In this document: piece by piece, positions 1 through 9,705 of the stretch
Layout of the letters: each line of letters opens with the position of its first letter
How positions within the stretch are numbered: position 1 is the first letter of the stretch
NCBI GenBank assembly: GCA_041398605.1
Contig: JAWKUK010000023.1
Location: 56,580 to 120,579 of the forward strand
DNA: 64,000 nt
Direction: 5' to 3'
Source: JAWKUK01 sp041398605
GTDB taxonomy: Bacteria; Planctomycetota; UBA1135; GCA-002686595
Program-made: the position numbers and the translations under genes
Notes under the pieces: generated by a model
What the model was told of the DNA's origin: nothing
The model's database searches: none
The model's input: the letters and a program-made list of their open reading frames with translations, nothing else

Positions 1-2232
1 GGCAGCCTCATCGTCACGATCGGCGGGCGAGGCACACGCTCCGGCGTGTACCGCATCCGCTCGCTCGCGGGCGTCGACCACCGCGCGACCGCCGCGGTGC
101 CCGACCCCGTCGGGCGGTTCGCGACGCTGCGCGCCGGGTTCGACCTCTTGAGCCCGGACCGTGTCGAGCGCTACTTGGCCCGGGTCCAGCTGGAGCGCGA
201 CCTCACGCCCGCCGATTGGCTCGCGCGCTTCATGCGCAAGGGGCAGCGCGGCGCCGCAGACGAGCGCCTCTCCGGCGCGTGGCTCATCGGGGCTGCGCGC
301 GCTGGTGGCTCCGAGCTGCGCGAACGGGTCCTCGCAGCAGTGAGCGCGGCGACCTGGAGCGAGCATCCGACCGCGACGGAGCTCCAGGACCACCTCGCGC
401 AGCTGCGCGCTGCCGAGCTCGTCATCGCGCGCGCCGGCGTCCCCGAAGGGCCGCCAGGCCGCTCGGTCGCGAAGTCGTTGGCCCACCTGTACCCGACCGG
501 CGACGCGCGCGTCGACCGGACCCTCGCCGCGCTGCTCGTCGCTCTGGGCGACGCCAGCGTCACGGAGAAGGCCATCGCGCAGATGCTGCGCGCGCCGATC
601 CAGGAAGACGCGCTCTACCTCGCCTACGTGCTGCGCAACCAGACCGCCGGGTGGACTCCGCAACGGATCGACCAATACCTGACGTTCCTGCACGTCGACG
701 CCGCGCGCTTCCACGGCGGGCACAGCCTGGCACGCTACGTCGAGCTCATCCGCGACGAAGCGACCGAGCGCCTGGGGGCTGGTTGGACCGCGCCCGAGGC
801 CGTCTCCCAAGCGGCGCCCGCGCGCCCGGTCTCCGCGAACATCTTCGTGAAGGAGTGGGCGCTCGACGACCTGCGCCCGGCAGACGGCGAGCTCGCGCAA
901 CGTGACCTCGTCAGCGGCCGCCACGTCTTCGAGGCCGCGCGCTGCGCGGAGTGCCACCGCTACGCCGACAGCGGCGGCAGCACCGGGCCGGACCTCACGG
1001 GCGCCGGCGCGCGTTACTCGGCCGAGGACCTCTTGCTCGCGATCCTCGAGCCCTCGCGCGACCTCACCGACCAATACCAGGACACCGAGGTCTGGACGAC
1101 CGACGGCACCGTACACATGGGCCGCGTCGTCGAAGAGGACGCGGAGTGGCTCACGCTCATGCCGCCCCCGCCTAACGAGGCCGAGCGCATCGACGTGGCG
1201 CAAAGAGAGGTCAAGCTGAAGCGCCCGCACCCGACCTCGCGCATGCCCAAGGGGCTCTTGAACGGGTTCCAGCGCGAAGAGGTCCTCGACCTCCTCGGGT
1301 ACCTCCTCGGCGGGCCGCAGGTCGGCGCGCCGGCGAAGCCCGAGGCGCAGGAAGGGCCCGCGCGGGACGAGCGCTCATCGCGCGTGCACGAAGCGGACCT
1401 GCATGACACGGGCCAGCCGGGCCTCGCCGCGCTCGCGCGCGCCTTCGCCGAAGCGAACCCAGGTTATGCGCTGCGTTGGCTCGCGAACGACAGCGCGGCG
1501 CCTGCGACGCTGGCGTGCGCGCCGGCGGCCGCCTGCACCGTCGTCTTTGCGCAGGCGGGCGAGGGCGCTGCGACGGTCACTCGGGCCGCCGGCGTCGAGA
1601 CGAGCGATGTGCGCGCCGGCGACATCATCGTCGTGCGGCGCGGCGAGTCGCTAGCGCTGCGCGGCGCCTCTGCGCTCGCGTTCGACGTCCCGACGGCGCC
1701 GCCGTCCGATATCCCGGCCTTCATCCGCCCCGACTTCGACCCGCGCATCACCGACACGCCCGGCGGCTGCGCCGAGGAGAGCGACGCGTACCGCCGCGTG
1801 CTGTTGACCTGGCAGGGCAAGAACGGCCCGTACCTCTTCCACGCGCTGAACGCGCACCGCGTGCGGATCATGGACTCGTTCACGCACTACCACCCGATCG
1901 AGGGCGGCTTCGACGAGCTCTACCTCGTGCAAGCGGCGCCCGAAGGCGCGGCGCTCTTGGTCTCCGAGCAGCTCGACGTCATCCGCGGCGTCGCGGCGGT
2001 CACGAAGGCCGAGGTGTCACAGCTCCTGCGCCGCATCCCGCTCAGCGCGGGCGACCTCGTGTACCTGCCCCGCGGCGTGGTGCACCGCGGCCTCGGCGGC
2101 GCGGTCGTGCAAGTGATCACGGTCCCGGGCTTCGTCCCGGGCGCCGAGATCGGCGTCGACGCGGCGCTGGTCGCGTTGAACGAGCGCTTCGGCCTCGCTG
2201 GCGCGGACGCGCTGCCGTCACACGCCAACTGA
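1..2232 (+). CDS. PVC-type heme-binding CxxCH protein with C-terminal cupin (5' end missing)
   Basis: The reading frame is open from the first base, so the gene begins upstream of the window; an internal GTG at 46 is not a credible start. The first residues (GSLIVTIGGRG) look like the end of the beta-propeller of planctomycete membrane-bound dehydrogenase-like proteins. A helical middle part leads to a c-type cytochrome domain with CAECH at about window codon 315. The last 130 codons form a cupin-like fold: HYHPIEGGFDELY near codon 625, then GDLVYLPRGVVHRGLGG. The protein probably acts outside the cytoplasmic membrane as a heme-bearing oxidoreductase; its substrate is unknown. The cupin fused after the cytochrome is unusual. 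It ends 5 bp from a convergent gene. Confidence 0.8.
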   Translation, partial: GSLIVTIGGRGTRSGVYRIRSLAGVDHRATAAVPDPVGRFATLRAGFDLLSPDRVERYLARVQLERDLTPADWLARFMRKGQRGAADERLSGAWLIGAARAGGSELRERVLAAVSAATWSEHPTATELQDHLAQLRAAELVIARAGVPEGPPGRSVAKSLAHLYPTGDARVDRTLAALLVALGDASVTEKAIAQMLRAPIQEDALYLAYVLRNQTAGWTPQRIDQYLTFLHVDAARFHGGHSLARYVELIRDEATERLGAGWTAPEAVSQAAPARPVSANIFVKEWALDDLRPADGELAQRDLVSGRHVFEAARCAECHRYADSGGSTGPDLTGAGARYSAEDLLLAILEPSRDLTDQYQDTEVWTTDGTVHMGRVVEEDAEWLTLMPPPPNEAERIDVAQREVKLKRPHPTSRMPKGLLNGFQREEVLDLLGYLLGGPQVGAPAKPEAQEGPARDERSSRVHEADLHDTGQPGLAALARAFAEANPGYALRWLANDSAAPATLACAPAAACTVVFAQAGEGAATVTRAAGVETSDVRAGDIIVVRRGESLALRGASALAFDVPTAPPSDIPAFIRPDFDPRITDTPGGCAEESDAYRRVLLTWQGKNGPYLFHALNAHRVRIMDSFTHYHPIEGGFDELYLVQAAPEGAALLVSEQLDVIRGVAAVTKAEVSQLLRRIPLSAGDLVYLPRGVVHRGLGGAVVQVITVPGFVPGAEIGVDAALVALNERFGLAGADALPSHAN

Positions 2233-2237
2233 CCGGC

Positions 2238-3020
2238 TCACAGCACGAAGCGCAGCCCGCCGAGCAGCGTCCAGTCGTTCTCGCGGTGACCGCCGAACCC
2301 GACGCTCGGGCGCACAAACGCGCCGAGCGCGCCGCCCTGCAGGTCGCCGAGGACCCAGCCGCGCTCGAGGACGAGCGCGCCCCAGGTGTCCGCCTCGGCT
2401 TCGAGGTCGATGACCACCGCGGGGTCGATCGACCACCAGCGGCGCTGGTCCGCCGCGGTGCGCAGATACCGCAGGTCGAGCGTCGTCTGGTTGAGCGCGT
2501 CGCGCCGCGCGGCGCCGTCCACGCTGAAGCGCTGCTGCCACGTGAACGCGAGCAGGCTCTGCTCCGACAGGAAGCCCGTCCAGACCAGCGCCGGTGTGAG
2601 GGTCGCGCGCCCAGCGCCGAGCGCGTCGTTGCTCGCTGTATCGAAGGTCACGTCGGCGCGGAACACGACGCCCTGGTCCTGGTCGAGCTGCGCGAGCCAG
2701 TCGAAGCCGAGGCGCAGGTCCCCGAGCCCCGTCTCCCCGTCGCGCCCGAGGTCGACGGAGCCCAACGGCTGCGCGATGCGCGCGGCGAGCGTGCTCTCGC
2801 GGAACGCGCGTGTGTACGTCGGTGTCAGCGTCAGCGCCCCGTCGCCGCCGCCGAACGACGCGTAGCCCGCGGTCACCTCGAGCGTGTCGCGCAAGAGCGT
2901 CGGGTTCGTGCCAGAGCGGTCCGCGCTGACGCGGGCGGGCAACGCGGGCGCAGCGCAGGACGCTGTGAGCCCCAGTACGAAGGGCCCGAGCAAGGGAGGA
3001 CTCGTGAATCGGCGGGACAT
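2238..3020 (-). CDS. predicted outer-membrane beta-barrel protein
   Basis: 260 residues. The N-terminus has a short positive segment and a hydrophobic stretch ending in LTASCAAP, which could be a signal peptide or a weak lipobox. The rest alternates hydrophobic and polar residues, with aromatic-rich strands such as LLAFTWQQRFSV, and ends in GGLRFVL. A C-terminal hydrophobic residue after a strand is typical of outer-membrane barrels. It resembles transporter-like or MetA-pathway-type barrels in style, but no function can be assigned. Its 3' end meets the preceding + strand gene with almost no spacer. Confidence 0.65.
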   Translation of the reverse strand: MSRRFTSPPLLGPFVLGLTASCAAPALPARVSADRSGTNPTLLRDTLEVTAGYASFGGGDGALTLTPTYTRAFRESTLAARIAQPLGSVDLGRDGETGLGDLRLGFDWLAQLDQDQGVVFRADVTFDTASNDALGAGRATLTPALVWTGFLSEQSLLAFTWQQRFSVDGAARRDALNQTTLDLRYLRTAADQRRWWSIDPAVVIDLEAEADTWGALVLERGWVLGDLQGGALGAFVRPSVGFGGHRENDWTLLGGLRFVL

Positions 3021-3106
3021 GTCGCGCAGCGGGGGGGACGGGTCCCCGCAGCGTACAGGCCGATTGCAAAGCGACGATCAAGGCCGGGCCGCAGCCCGGC
3101 CCTGGC

Positions 3107-4594
3107 TCAAACCGACTCGGAGATCGTGAAGCCTTGGCGGTACGTGCCCCGGCGCAGCGACTCGGCGTCGGCGTCGCCGACGTAGCGCTCCTCGACCGGA
3201 TCGATCGCGAGCGTGCGCCCGAACGTCGGCCGGTCCTTGTCGAGCTCGACGCCGTTCGCGACGAGGTGCGCGCGCATCCGCGCCATCGCATCCAGCGCGT
3301 GCGGGGCGTCCGCGACGGCGCGCTCGATCGACTCCATCGAGTCCCGCTGGCCCAGCCGGATCGAGTCATTCGCGATGTGGCAGTAGCCCGCCGAGAGGTG
3401 GCCCTCGGCGACGTCAGCGTGCAGCGCGCCGGGGTCACGCAGCCGCACGGCGTCGATGAAGTTCGCGAAGTGGTCGCCGTCCTGCTTCCACCTGCGCAGC
3501 TCCTTCCCCTCGTGATCGTGCGCGACCGCGACGGAGTAGTCGGAGGTGATCGTCAAGCGCCCTTGCTCCGCGTACACGATCACGGAGATCGTCGTGCCGT
3601 GCACGCGGTCCATGTTCGCGCCCCAATCGGGCAGCGCTTGGGACGCGAGGTCCTTAGGCAGGCCGCGCACCTCGAACACCATCGGCGCGGGCTGCAGGTC
3701 GTAGTACGCGACGAGCGTGTTCGGGGTCGTGCCGTCGTCCGCATAGCCGAAGCGGCCGCCCGCGGTCACGATGCGCGTCGGCAGCGCCTTGGCGCCGAGC
3801 GCCCAGCGGCACAGGTCCATCTGGTGCACCCCTTGGTTGCCCAGGTCGCCGTTGCCAAACGGCCACTGCCAGTGCCAATCGTAGTGGTACTGAGCGCGCT
3901 GCACCGGGCCAGGTTGGCGCGGCCCCGACCACAGGTCGTGGTTGACCTGCGCCGGGGGGTCCAGCGGCAGCGGCACGCGGCCGATGCTCTTGCGCGGCTT
4001 GTAGCAGAGGCCCTGCGCGAGCTTCGGCGCGCCGAGCCCGCCCGCTTGGAACCACGCGATCGCTTCGTTGATCGCGGGGCTCGAGCGGCTCTGCGTCCCC
4101 GCCTGCACGATGCGGTTCGTGCGACGCGCGATCTCGACCATGCGCCGGCCCTCCCACAGGTTGTGGCTGACAGGCTTCTCGACGTAGACGTGCTTGCCCG
4201 CCTCGCAGGCCCACACGGTGTGCAGCGCGTGCAGGTGGTTCGGCGTCGCGATCGAGACGGCGTCGACGTCGTCGCGCGCCAGGAGGTCGCGCACGTCAGC
4301 GAACGTCGCGATCTCGCGCCCGGCCGCCGCGGCCTCGGGCGCCGCCTCCGCCGCGCGCCGCGTCAGGACCTCGGCGTCGACGTCGCACAGGGCGACGATC
4401 TGGACGCCGGGCAGCCCCTTGAAGGCGTGGTAGTGGTTCCAACCACGCCCGCGCAGGCCGACGATGCCGAGGCGCACGACCTCGTCGTCGCGGCGCGCTC
4501 GGCCGAAGACCGGCGCGGCGAGGAGGGAAGCGGCGGCGACGGACCCGCCGCGAAGCACGTCGCGACGACGGATGGAGCGGGGGGCGTTCGGCAT
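3107..4594 (-). CDS. Gfo/Idh/MocA family oxidoreductase, Tat-exported
   Basis: 495 residues. The N-terminus carries a twin-arginine signal (SIRRRDVLRGG followed by a hydrophobic run, about residues 6-30). A Rossmann NAD(P)-binding domain follows, with GIVGLRGRG near residues 43-51 and the family EKPVSHN motif near 140. The C-terminal half is the alpha/beta GFO_IDH_MocA domain. Proteins of this type oxidise or reduce sugars, inositols or other polyols, and Tat export suggests a periplasmic site. Such exported paralogues are abundant in planctomycetes; the substrate cannot be told from sequence. It lies 11 bp downstream of the large propeller gene on the same strand, so the two may be co-transcribed. 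Confidence 0.88.
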   Translation of the reverse strand: MPNAPRSIRRRDVLRGGSVAAASLLAAPVFGRARRDDEVVRLGIVGLRGRGWNHYHAFKGLPGVQIVALCDVDAEVLTRRAAEAAPEAAAAGREIATFADVRDLLARDDVDAVSIATPNHLHALHTVWACEAGKHVYVEKPVSHNLWEGRRMVEIARRTNRIVQAGTQSRSSPAINEAIAWFQAGGLGAPKLAQGLCYKPRKSIGRVPLPLDPPAQVNHDLWSGPRQPGPVQRAQYHYDWHWQWPFGNGDLGNQGVHQMDLCRWALGAKALPTRIVTAGGRFGYADDGTTPNTLVAYYDLQPAPMVFEVRGLPKDLASQALPDWGANMDRVHGTTISVIVYAEQGRLTITSDYSVAVAHDHEGKELRRWKQDGDHFANFIDAVRLRDPGALHADVAEGHLSAGYCHIANDSIRLGQRDSMESIERAVADAPHALDAMARMRAHLVANGVELDKDRPTFGRTLAIDPVEERYVGDADAESLRRGTYRQGFTISESV

Positions 4595-4605
4595 GAACGC
4601 CGAAG

Positions 4606-7600
4606 TTAACGCCCCGCCGTCAAAGCGTCGGCGCGGATCGAGAACTTCTGCCGCTGCGGCTTCCCTGCCCCGACCTTCAGAACGGCCGTGTACTCCCCCG
4701 GCTCCGCGCCCCGGCCGCGGGCGCCGCGGCGCCCGCGGGCCTCACCTTGCGCCTCCGCGCGGAGGTCCCAAGTGAAGGCCTGGGTGCCCGGATCGCGCAG
4801 CAAGTCGAACTTCGCGAGCTCCTTGCCCGCCGCGTCCTCGATGGAGAGGGCGAGCTCCACGCCCTCCTCGATCGCGCTCGGCAGGTGCACGGCGAGGTGC
4901 GCGACCTGCCGCGCGTTCTCGCCGTAGCGCACGCCGTCGCCCCCGCCGTACCCGCCGACAGCGCGTCGGCGCTCCCAGCGCGTGACGTCGCCGACGGGCA
5001 ACAAGGTCGCCTGCGCGGCGCGCTCCGCGTTCATCCCGCGCACGGCGTTGACGTCCAGCGCCCAGAAGCCGCGCCCGTGTGTCCCCGCGACCAGCACCCC
5101 GTCGCGGTCATGCAGCGCCAGGTCGTGCACTGGCAGCGTCGGCAGGCCCTCGCCGAGCTTGCGCCACGTCTCGCCCCGGTCCCACGACACATGGACGCCG
5201 AACTCGGTGCCGACATAGAGCATGTCGGGGTTCCGCGGGTCCTCGCGGACGACGTTGACGGGCTCACCAGCGGGCAGCCCGGCCGCGAGGTCCCGCCAAG
5301 CGCGGCCGGCGCCGAGCTCATCCGTGGCGTAGAGCATGGGTCGAAACTCGTCCTCGCGATAGCCCGTGAACGCGACGTAGGCGCGGCCTCGCGCGTGCTG
5401 CGAGAGCTCGACGCGGCTGACCCAACCGTTGGGGAGCGCCCCCGGGAACGCGCCGGTCAAGTTCGTCCAGGTGTAACAGCCGTCTTGCGTCAACTGCACA
5501 TTGCCGTCGTCGGTGCCAACGAGGACGAGCCCCGGGTCGAGCCGCGACTCGGCCACCGTCGTGATCGTGCAGTGCGGGACGTTGCCCTCGAGCTTGACCG
5601 CGTCGTTTGTCGTCAAGTCCGGGCTGTAGATCAACCAGTTGTCACCGCGGTCCAACGACTTGAACAGCCGGTTGGCGCCGAAGTAGATGATCTCTGGGTT
5701 GTGGTACGAGATCAGGATGGGCGAGCTCCAGTTGAAGCGCAGCGACTCGCCCTTGACCTGCGGCCAGATGTTGACGGTGGCGCCCGTCCGAAGGTCGCGC
5801 CGGTAGATCGCGCCGAACTGCGACTCGCCGTAGACGGTGTCGAGGTCGCGCCAGTCGGTGACGGTGTAGAAGCCGTCACCGCCGCCGACGTTGAACCATT
5901 CGCTGGGGTGGATGCCCTTGGGGTCGCGCGAGGTGTTGGGCCCCCCCCATGAGCCATTGTCCTGGGTGCCGCCATAGACGCGGAACGGCTCCGAGCGGTC
6001 GACGGTGACCGTATAGAACTGCGCGAGCGGCAGATTGGCCTGATGGAACCAAGTGTCGCCCCGGTCCCACGAGATGTGCAAGCCGCCGTCGTTGCCGAGG
6101 ATGAGCTTGTCGGGGTTCTGCGGGTCGATCACCAACGCGTGGTGGTCGGTGTGGACGGAGCTTGCGATGTTCGACCAGGTCTCGCCGCCGTCGGTCGAGG
6201 CGAGCAGCGGGACGCTGCACATATAGACCCGCTGGACGTCGGTCGGATCCACGCGGATCTGGCCGTAGTAATAAGGCGGGTCGCCGCCGGCCGGCTTCTT
6301 GTTCACCTTGCGCCACGTCTCGCCCCGGTCATCGCTGCGATAGACCTCGCCGCCGACCTCGCGCAGCTCTGGCTCTTTGACGTCGACCGCGAAGAGCTTC
6401 GACAAGGTCAGCTCGAGCGTGGACTCGTCGGCGCCGCGCCGACGCACCAGCGTCAGCGTCGCCTCGTCCTCGGCCTGCTCGGCTTCGTCGCTGGCGCCTG
6501 TGTCCTGCTCCTTGGCGCTGGCTTCGAAGCGCGCGAGGACCTTGACCCAACCGAACGGAGTATCGAGCGCCTCGTCACCGAGCTTGACGAGCACGTCGCC
6601 CGCTTGGAGCCCGAGCTCCGCCGCGCCGCTCTTCTCCTCGACGGAGCGCACGACGAGCTGGCCGTCCTTGAACTCCGTGGTCAAGCCGTTCACAGGGCCG
6701 CGATCCACCGCGACGCGGTTCATGTTCGACACCGTCGCGTAGAGCGTCCGCGGGTCCCCCGCGAACACGTCGAGGCCGATCCGGCCGAGCTCCCCCTCGG
6801 GCAGGCCGCCTGCGCAACGTGCGAACGTCGCGCCGCCGTCCGTGGAGCGCCAGATGCCCGAGCCCGGCCCGCTCTCGTCCAGGTCCCAGGCCCGTCGTAG
6901 GCGCTCGTACGTCGCGGCGTAGACGAAGCGCGGGTCCGCAGGGTCGACGACGACATCGACCACGCCCGTCCGCTCGTCAACGAAGAGCACGCGCTCCCAC
7001 GTGGCGCCGCCGTCGAGCGTGCGATAGAGGCCGCGCTCCTCGTTTGTCGTGTAGAGGTGCCCGAGGGCCGCGACGAAGACCTTGTTCGAGTCCACGGGGT
7101 CGATCACGACGCGACCGATATGGTGGCTGTCCGTGAGGCCCATGTTGGCCCAGGTCGCGCCCCCGTCGGTCGTCTTGTAGACGCCGTCGCCCCAGTAGGA
7201 GCTGCGCTGGTTGTTCGCCTCGCCCGACCCGACCCAAACGACGTTGGTATCGCGCGGGTCGACGGCGATGTCGCCGATCGAGAAGGCGCGCTCGCGCTCG
7301 AAGATGCAGCGCCACGTCGTGCCGTGGTTCTCCGTGAGCCAGAGGCCGCCGGACGGCGACGCGACCCAGAGGTGGCCCGGATGGTCGGGGTGCGTGGCGA
7401 GGTCGACGATCCGGCCGCCGAAGGTCGTCGGGCCGAGCTCGCGCCATGCGCCGAGCCGGGCAGGGTCGGTCGCGGGCGGCGCGGGCGCGGCTTGCGGCCG
7501 CGCCTGCGGCCCCGCTGGGGCGACCGCTGCGGGCGCCGTTGCGGTTGGGAGCCAAACAAGCGCGGCGAGAACGAGGGCAGCGCGCGCCGCGTGGGGGGCG

Positions 7601-7626
7601 CGCGGCGAGGTGGGTCGGACCGTCAT
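4606..7626 (-). CDS. secreted BNR/VPS10-like beta-propeller protein with inserted PDZ domain
   Basis: 1006 residues. The N-terminus (about 1-38) is a hydrophobic, alanine-rich signal peptide. Repeated segments of the type S-x-D-x-G-x-T-W (for example TTDGGATW, TLDGGATW, STDGGETW, DRGDTW) run from about residue 90 to 850. These are Asp-box/BNR repeats of the sortilin/VPS10-like glycosyl-hydrolase superfamily. Between about 310 and 410 the propeller is interrupted by a PDZ-like module (DGQLVVRSVEE, AAELGLQAGDVLVKLGDEAL). A beta-sandwich-like tail ends the protein. The role is unknown; exported proteins of this kind are often annotated as glycosyl hydrolases without proof. It is transcribed divergently from the TRAP genes. 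Confidence 0.85.
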   Translation of the reverse strand: MTVRPTSPRAPHAARAALVLAALVWLPTATAPAAVAPAGPQARPQAAPAPPATDPARLGAWRELGPTTFGGRIVDLATHPDHPGHLWVASPSGGLWLTENHGTTWRCIFERERAFSIGDIAVDPRDTNVVWVGSGEANNQRSSYWGDGVYKTTDGGATWANMGLTDSHHIGRVVIDPVDSNKVFVAALGHLYTTNEERGLYRTLDGGATWERVLFVDERTGVVDVVVDPADPRFVYAATYERLRRAWDLDESGPGSGIWRSTDGGATFARCAGGLPEGELGRIGLDVFAGDPRTLYATVSNMNRVAVDRGPVNGLTTEFKDGQLVVRSVEEKSGAAELGLQAGDVLVKLGDEALDTPFGWVKVLARFEASAKEQDTGASDEAEQAEDEATLTLVRRRGADESTLELTLSKLFAVDVKEPELREVGGEVYRSDDRGETWRKVNKKPAGGDPPYYYGQIRVDPTDVQRVYMCSVPLLASTDGGETWSNIASSVHTDHHALVIDPQNPDKLILGNDGGLHISWDRGDTWFHQANLPLAQFYTVTVDRSEPFRVYGGTQDNGSWGGPNTSRDPKGIHPSEWFNVGGGDGFYTVTDWRDLDTVYGESQFGAIYRRDLRTGATVNIWPQVKGESLRFNWSSPILISYHNPEIIYFGANRLFKSLDRGDNWLIYSPDLTTNDAVKLEGNVPHCTITTVAESRLDPGLVLVGTDDGNVQLTQDGCYTWTNLTGAFPGALPNGWVSRVELSQHARGRAYVAFTGYREDEFRPMLYATDELGAGRAWRDLAAGLPAGEPVNVVREDPRNPDMLYVGTEFGVHVSWDRGETWRKLGEGLPTLPVHDLALHDRDGVLVAGTHGRGFWALDVNAVRGMNAERAAQATLLPVGDVTRWERRRAVGGYGGGDGVRYGENARQVAHLAVHLPSAIEEGVELALSIEDAAGKELAKFDLLRDPGTQAFTWDLRAEAQGEARGRRGARGRGAEPGEYTAVLKVGAGKPQRQKFSIRADALTAGR

Positions 7627-7758
7627 GGGGGAGATTTCGGAAGGTGCGCGTCGATGCTGGAGCGCCGATCCTACCGGCTCGCGGCAAATCCGAGTTCCTG
7701 GCCGAACAACCCGCCCGCCGCAGTACGTTGGGGCCCCAACCAGGAGCCCCAGCCGCGC

Positions 7759-8295
7759 ATGAACTTACCCTTCGTGAACGTCGCCGACCGCGTCGCGCGC
7801 GCCCTCGGACGGCTCGCCGCCGCGCTCGTCGTGGTCATGGTGCTGCTCGGCGCCTGGAACGCGCTCGGGCTCTTCGTCGGCCCCCGCTTCGGGCTGCGCT
7901 TGACCAGCAACTCGCTGACCGAGCTGCAGTGGTACCTCTTCAGCCTCGTCTTCCTATTCGCCGCGCCCTGGGCGCTGCGTGAGGGCGCGCACGTCCGCGT
8001 CGACGTCCTCAACGCGCGGCTGCACCCGCGGCAGCGCGACTGGATCGAGCTCTGCGGGCTGTTGCTGTTCCTCTGCCCGTTTGCGGCCTTTGTCGCGGTG
8101 AGCTCTTGGGGCGTCGCGTGGCAGTCCTTTGTCGAGCGCGAGGGGTCGCCCGACCCCGGCGGCCTCCCGCGCTGGCCCCTGAAGCTGTGCGTGCCTTTGG
8201 CCTTCGGCCTGCTGACCCTGCAGGGCCTCGCGGAGGCCGTGCGCCGCGCCACGGCGCTCCGCGCTGCGCCGCCGACCGAGGGCCCCTCGCGATGA
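7759..8295 (+). CDS. dctQ: TRAP transporter small permease (DctQ-like)
   Basis: 178 residues from an ATG at 7759. The frame stays open far upstream, but homology-like content begins here. Four hydrophobic segments are visible (about 18-36, 50-68, 92-110, 140-160), with the family-typical segment SLTELQWYLFSLVFLFAAPWA. DctQ is the small membrane subunit of tripartite ATP-independent periplasmic transporters, which import organic acids or similar solutes using an ion gradient. The stop overlaps the next start (ATGA), indicating translational coupling with the large permease. The binding protein is not adjacent: a DctP homologue lies at 14549-15694 on the other strand. Confidence 0.88.
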   Translation: MNLPFVNVADRVARALGRLAAALVVVMVLLGAWNALGLFVGPRFGLRLTSNSLTELQWYLFSLVFLFAAPWALREGAHVRVDVLNARLHPRQRDWIELCGLLLFLCPFAAFVAVSSWGVAWQSFVEREGSPDPGGLPRWPLKLCVPLAFGLLTLQGLAEAVRRATALRAAPPTEGPSR

Positions 8296-9617
8296 CCCAC
8301 GACATCCTCGGCCCCGCGATGTTCGGGACCGTGCTGCTGCTGATCTTCCTCGGGTTCCCGGTCGCGTTCACGCTCGGCGGCGTGGCATTGATCTACGGCG
8401 CGCTCGGCGTCGCGCTGGGCCACTTTGACTGGGCCTTCATCAACCTGTCGGGGCGCGTGTTCGGCGTGATGTCGAACCAGGTGCTGCTCGCGGTGCCGTT
8501 CTTCGTGTTCATGGGGACGATCCTCGAGCGCACAAAGCTCGCCGAGGACCTCTTGCACACGATCGGACAGCTCTTCGGCCGGCGGCGCGGCGGGCTCGCG
8601 TTCGCGGTCGTCTTCGTCGGCACGCTGCTCGCTGCGGCCACGGGCGTCGTCGGCGCATCGGTCGTCGCGATGGGCATGATCTCGCTGCCTGTGATGCTGC
8701 GCTACGGATACGCGCCGACACTGGCGACGGGGACGATCTGCGCGGCAGGTACGCTGGGACAGATCGTGCCGCCGAGCATCGTCTTGATCGTGCTCGGCGA
8801 CCAGCTCGACGTCAGCGTCGGAGACCTGTTCCGCGGCGCGTTCGTCCCGGGCCTCGGCCTCGCGGCCCTGTATGCAATCTACGTCGCGCTCATCGCGAAG
8901 CTGCGCCCAAGCGACGCCCCGCCGCTGCCCGAGCACGAGTGCGCCGCGACACGTGTCGCGCTCTTGGGTCGGGTGCTCCGTGTGCTCGTGCCGCCGCTGG
9001 CGCTGATCCTCATCGTGCTCGGCAGCATCTTCGCCGGCGGCGCGACGCCGACCTCCGCGGGCGCGCTCGGCTCGGTCGGCGCCATGGGCCTCGCAGCGCT
9101 CAGCCGGCGCCTCACCTTCGACGCCGTGCGAGGCGCGGCCGAAGCGACGGCGAAGCTGACGACGATGATCATGTTCTTGTTGATCGGCTCGTCGGCGTTC
9201 ATCCTCGTCTTCCGCGGGCTCGACGGCGAGGTCTGGATCCGCGACGTCTTGACGAACCTGCCTGGCGGCGTCGTCGGCTTGATCGTCGTCGCGAACCTCG
9301 CGGTCTTTGTCCTCGGGTTCTTCATCGACTTCTTCGAGATCGCGTTCATCGTGCTGCCGCTGCTGAAGCCGGCGGCCCTCGCGCTCGGCATGGAGGGCGA
9401 GCTGATGGTCTGGTTCGGCGTGATGCTCGCGATGAACCTGCAGACGTCGTTCTTGACGCCGCCCTTCGGCTTCGCGCTTTTCTACCTGCGCGGCGTCGCG
9501 CCCAAAGAGATCTCGACTGGGACGATCTACCGCGGGGTGCTGCCCTTCGTCGCGATCCAGTTGGTCGCGCTAGCCCTAGTGATCGCGTTCCCTGGTCTCG
9601 TAACGGTGCTTTTGTAG
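8292..9617 (+). CDS. dctM: TRAP transporter large permease (DctM-like)
   Basis: 441 residues from an ATG that overlaps the dctQ stop by 4 bp. About twelve hydrophobic helices span the protein. Typical DctM segments are present: GRVFGVMSNQVLLAVPFFVFMG near 57, AATGVVGASVVAMGMISLPVML near 115, and GTLGQIVPPSIVLIVLGDQLDVSVGDLF (140s). It ends with LTPPFGFALFYLRGVAP and a last membrane helix. It forms the translocation channel of a TRAP transporter together with DctQ. Two hairpins directly after the stop (9643-9689) may end the transcript. Confidence 0.92.
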   Translation: MTHDILGPAMFGTVLLLIFLGFPVAFTLGGVALIYGALGVALGHFDWAFINLSGRVFGVMSNQVLLAVPFFVFMGTILERTKLAEDLLHTIGQLFGRRRGGLAFAVVFVGTLLAAATGVVGASVVAMGMISLPVMLRYGYAPTLATGTICAAGTLGQIVPPSIVLIVLGDQLDVSVGDLFRGAFVPGLGLAALYAIYVALIAKLRPSDAPPLPEHECAATRVALLGRVLRVLVPPLALILIVLGSIFAGGATPTSAGALGSVGAMGLAALSRRLTFDAVRGAAEATAKLTTMIMFLLIGSSAFILVFRGLDGEVWIRDVLTNLPGGVVGLIVVANLAVFVLGFFIDFFEIAFIVLPLLKPAALALGMEGELMVWFGVMLAMNLQTSFLTPPFGFALFYLRGVAPKEISTGTIYRGVLPFVAIQLVALALVIAFPGLVTVLL

Positions 9618-9642
9618 CGCGGAGCTGGAGTTTCCAAGCAGG

Positions 9643-9689
9643 TTCTGCCTCGAGTGGCAGAATCGATGCGTCGGGCAGGTCCCGACGCA
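9643..9689. terminator. two tandem hairpins after dctM
   Basis: Two perfect inverted repeats lie in the 88-bp gap between dctM and the next gene. TTCTGCC at 9643-9649 pairs with GGCAGAA at 9656-9662. TGCGTCGGG at 9667-9675 pairs with CCCGACGCA at 9681-9689. Neither has a T-tract. They could terminate the TRAP transcript. The second sits only 16 bp before the next ATG and could also be a leader structure. Confidence 0.45.
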
Positions 9690-9705
9690 GCTGAAAGTCC
9701 TCTCC

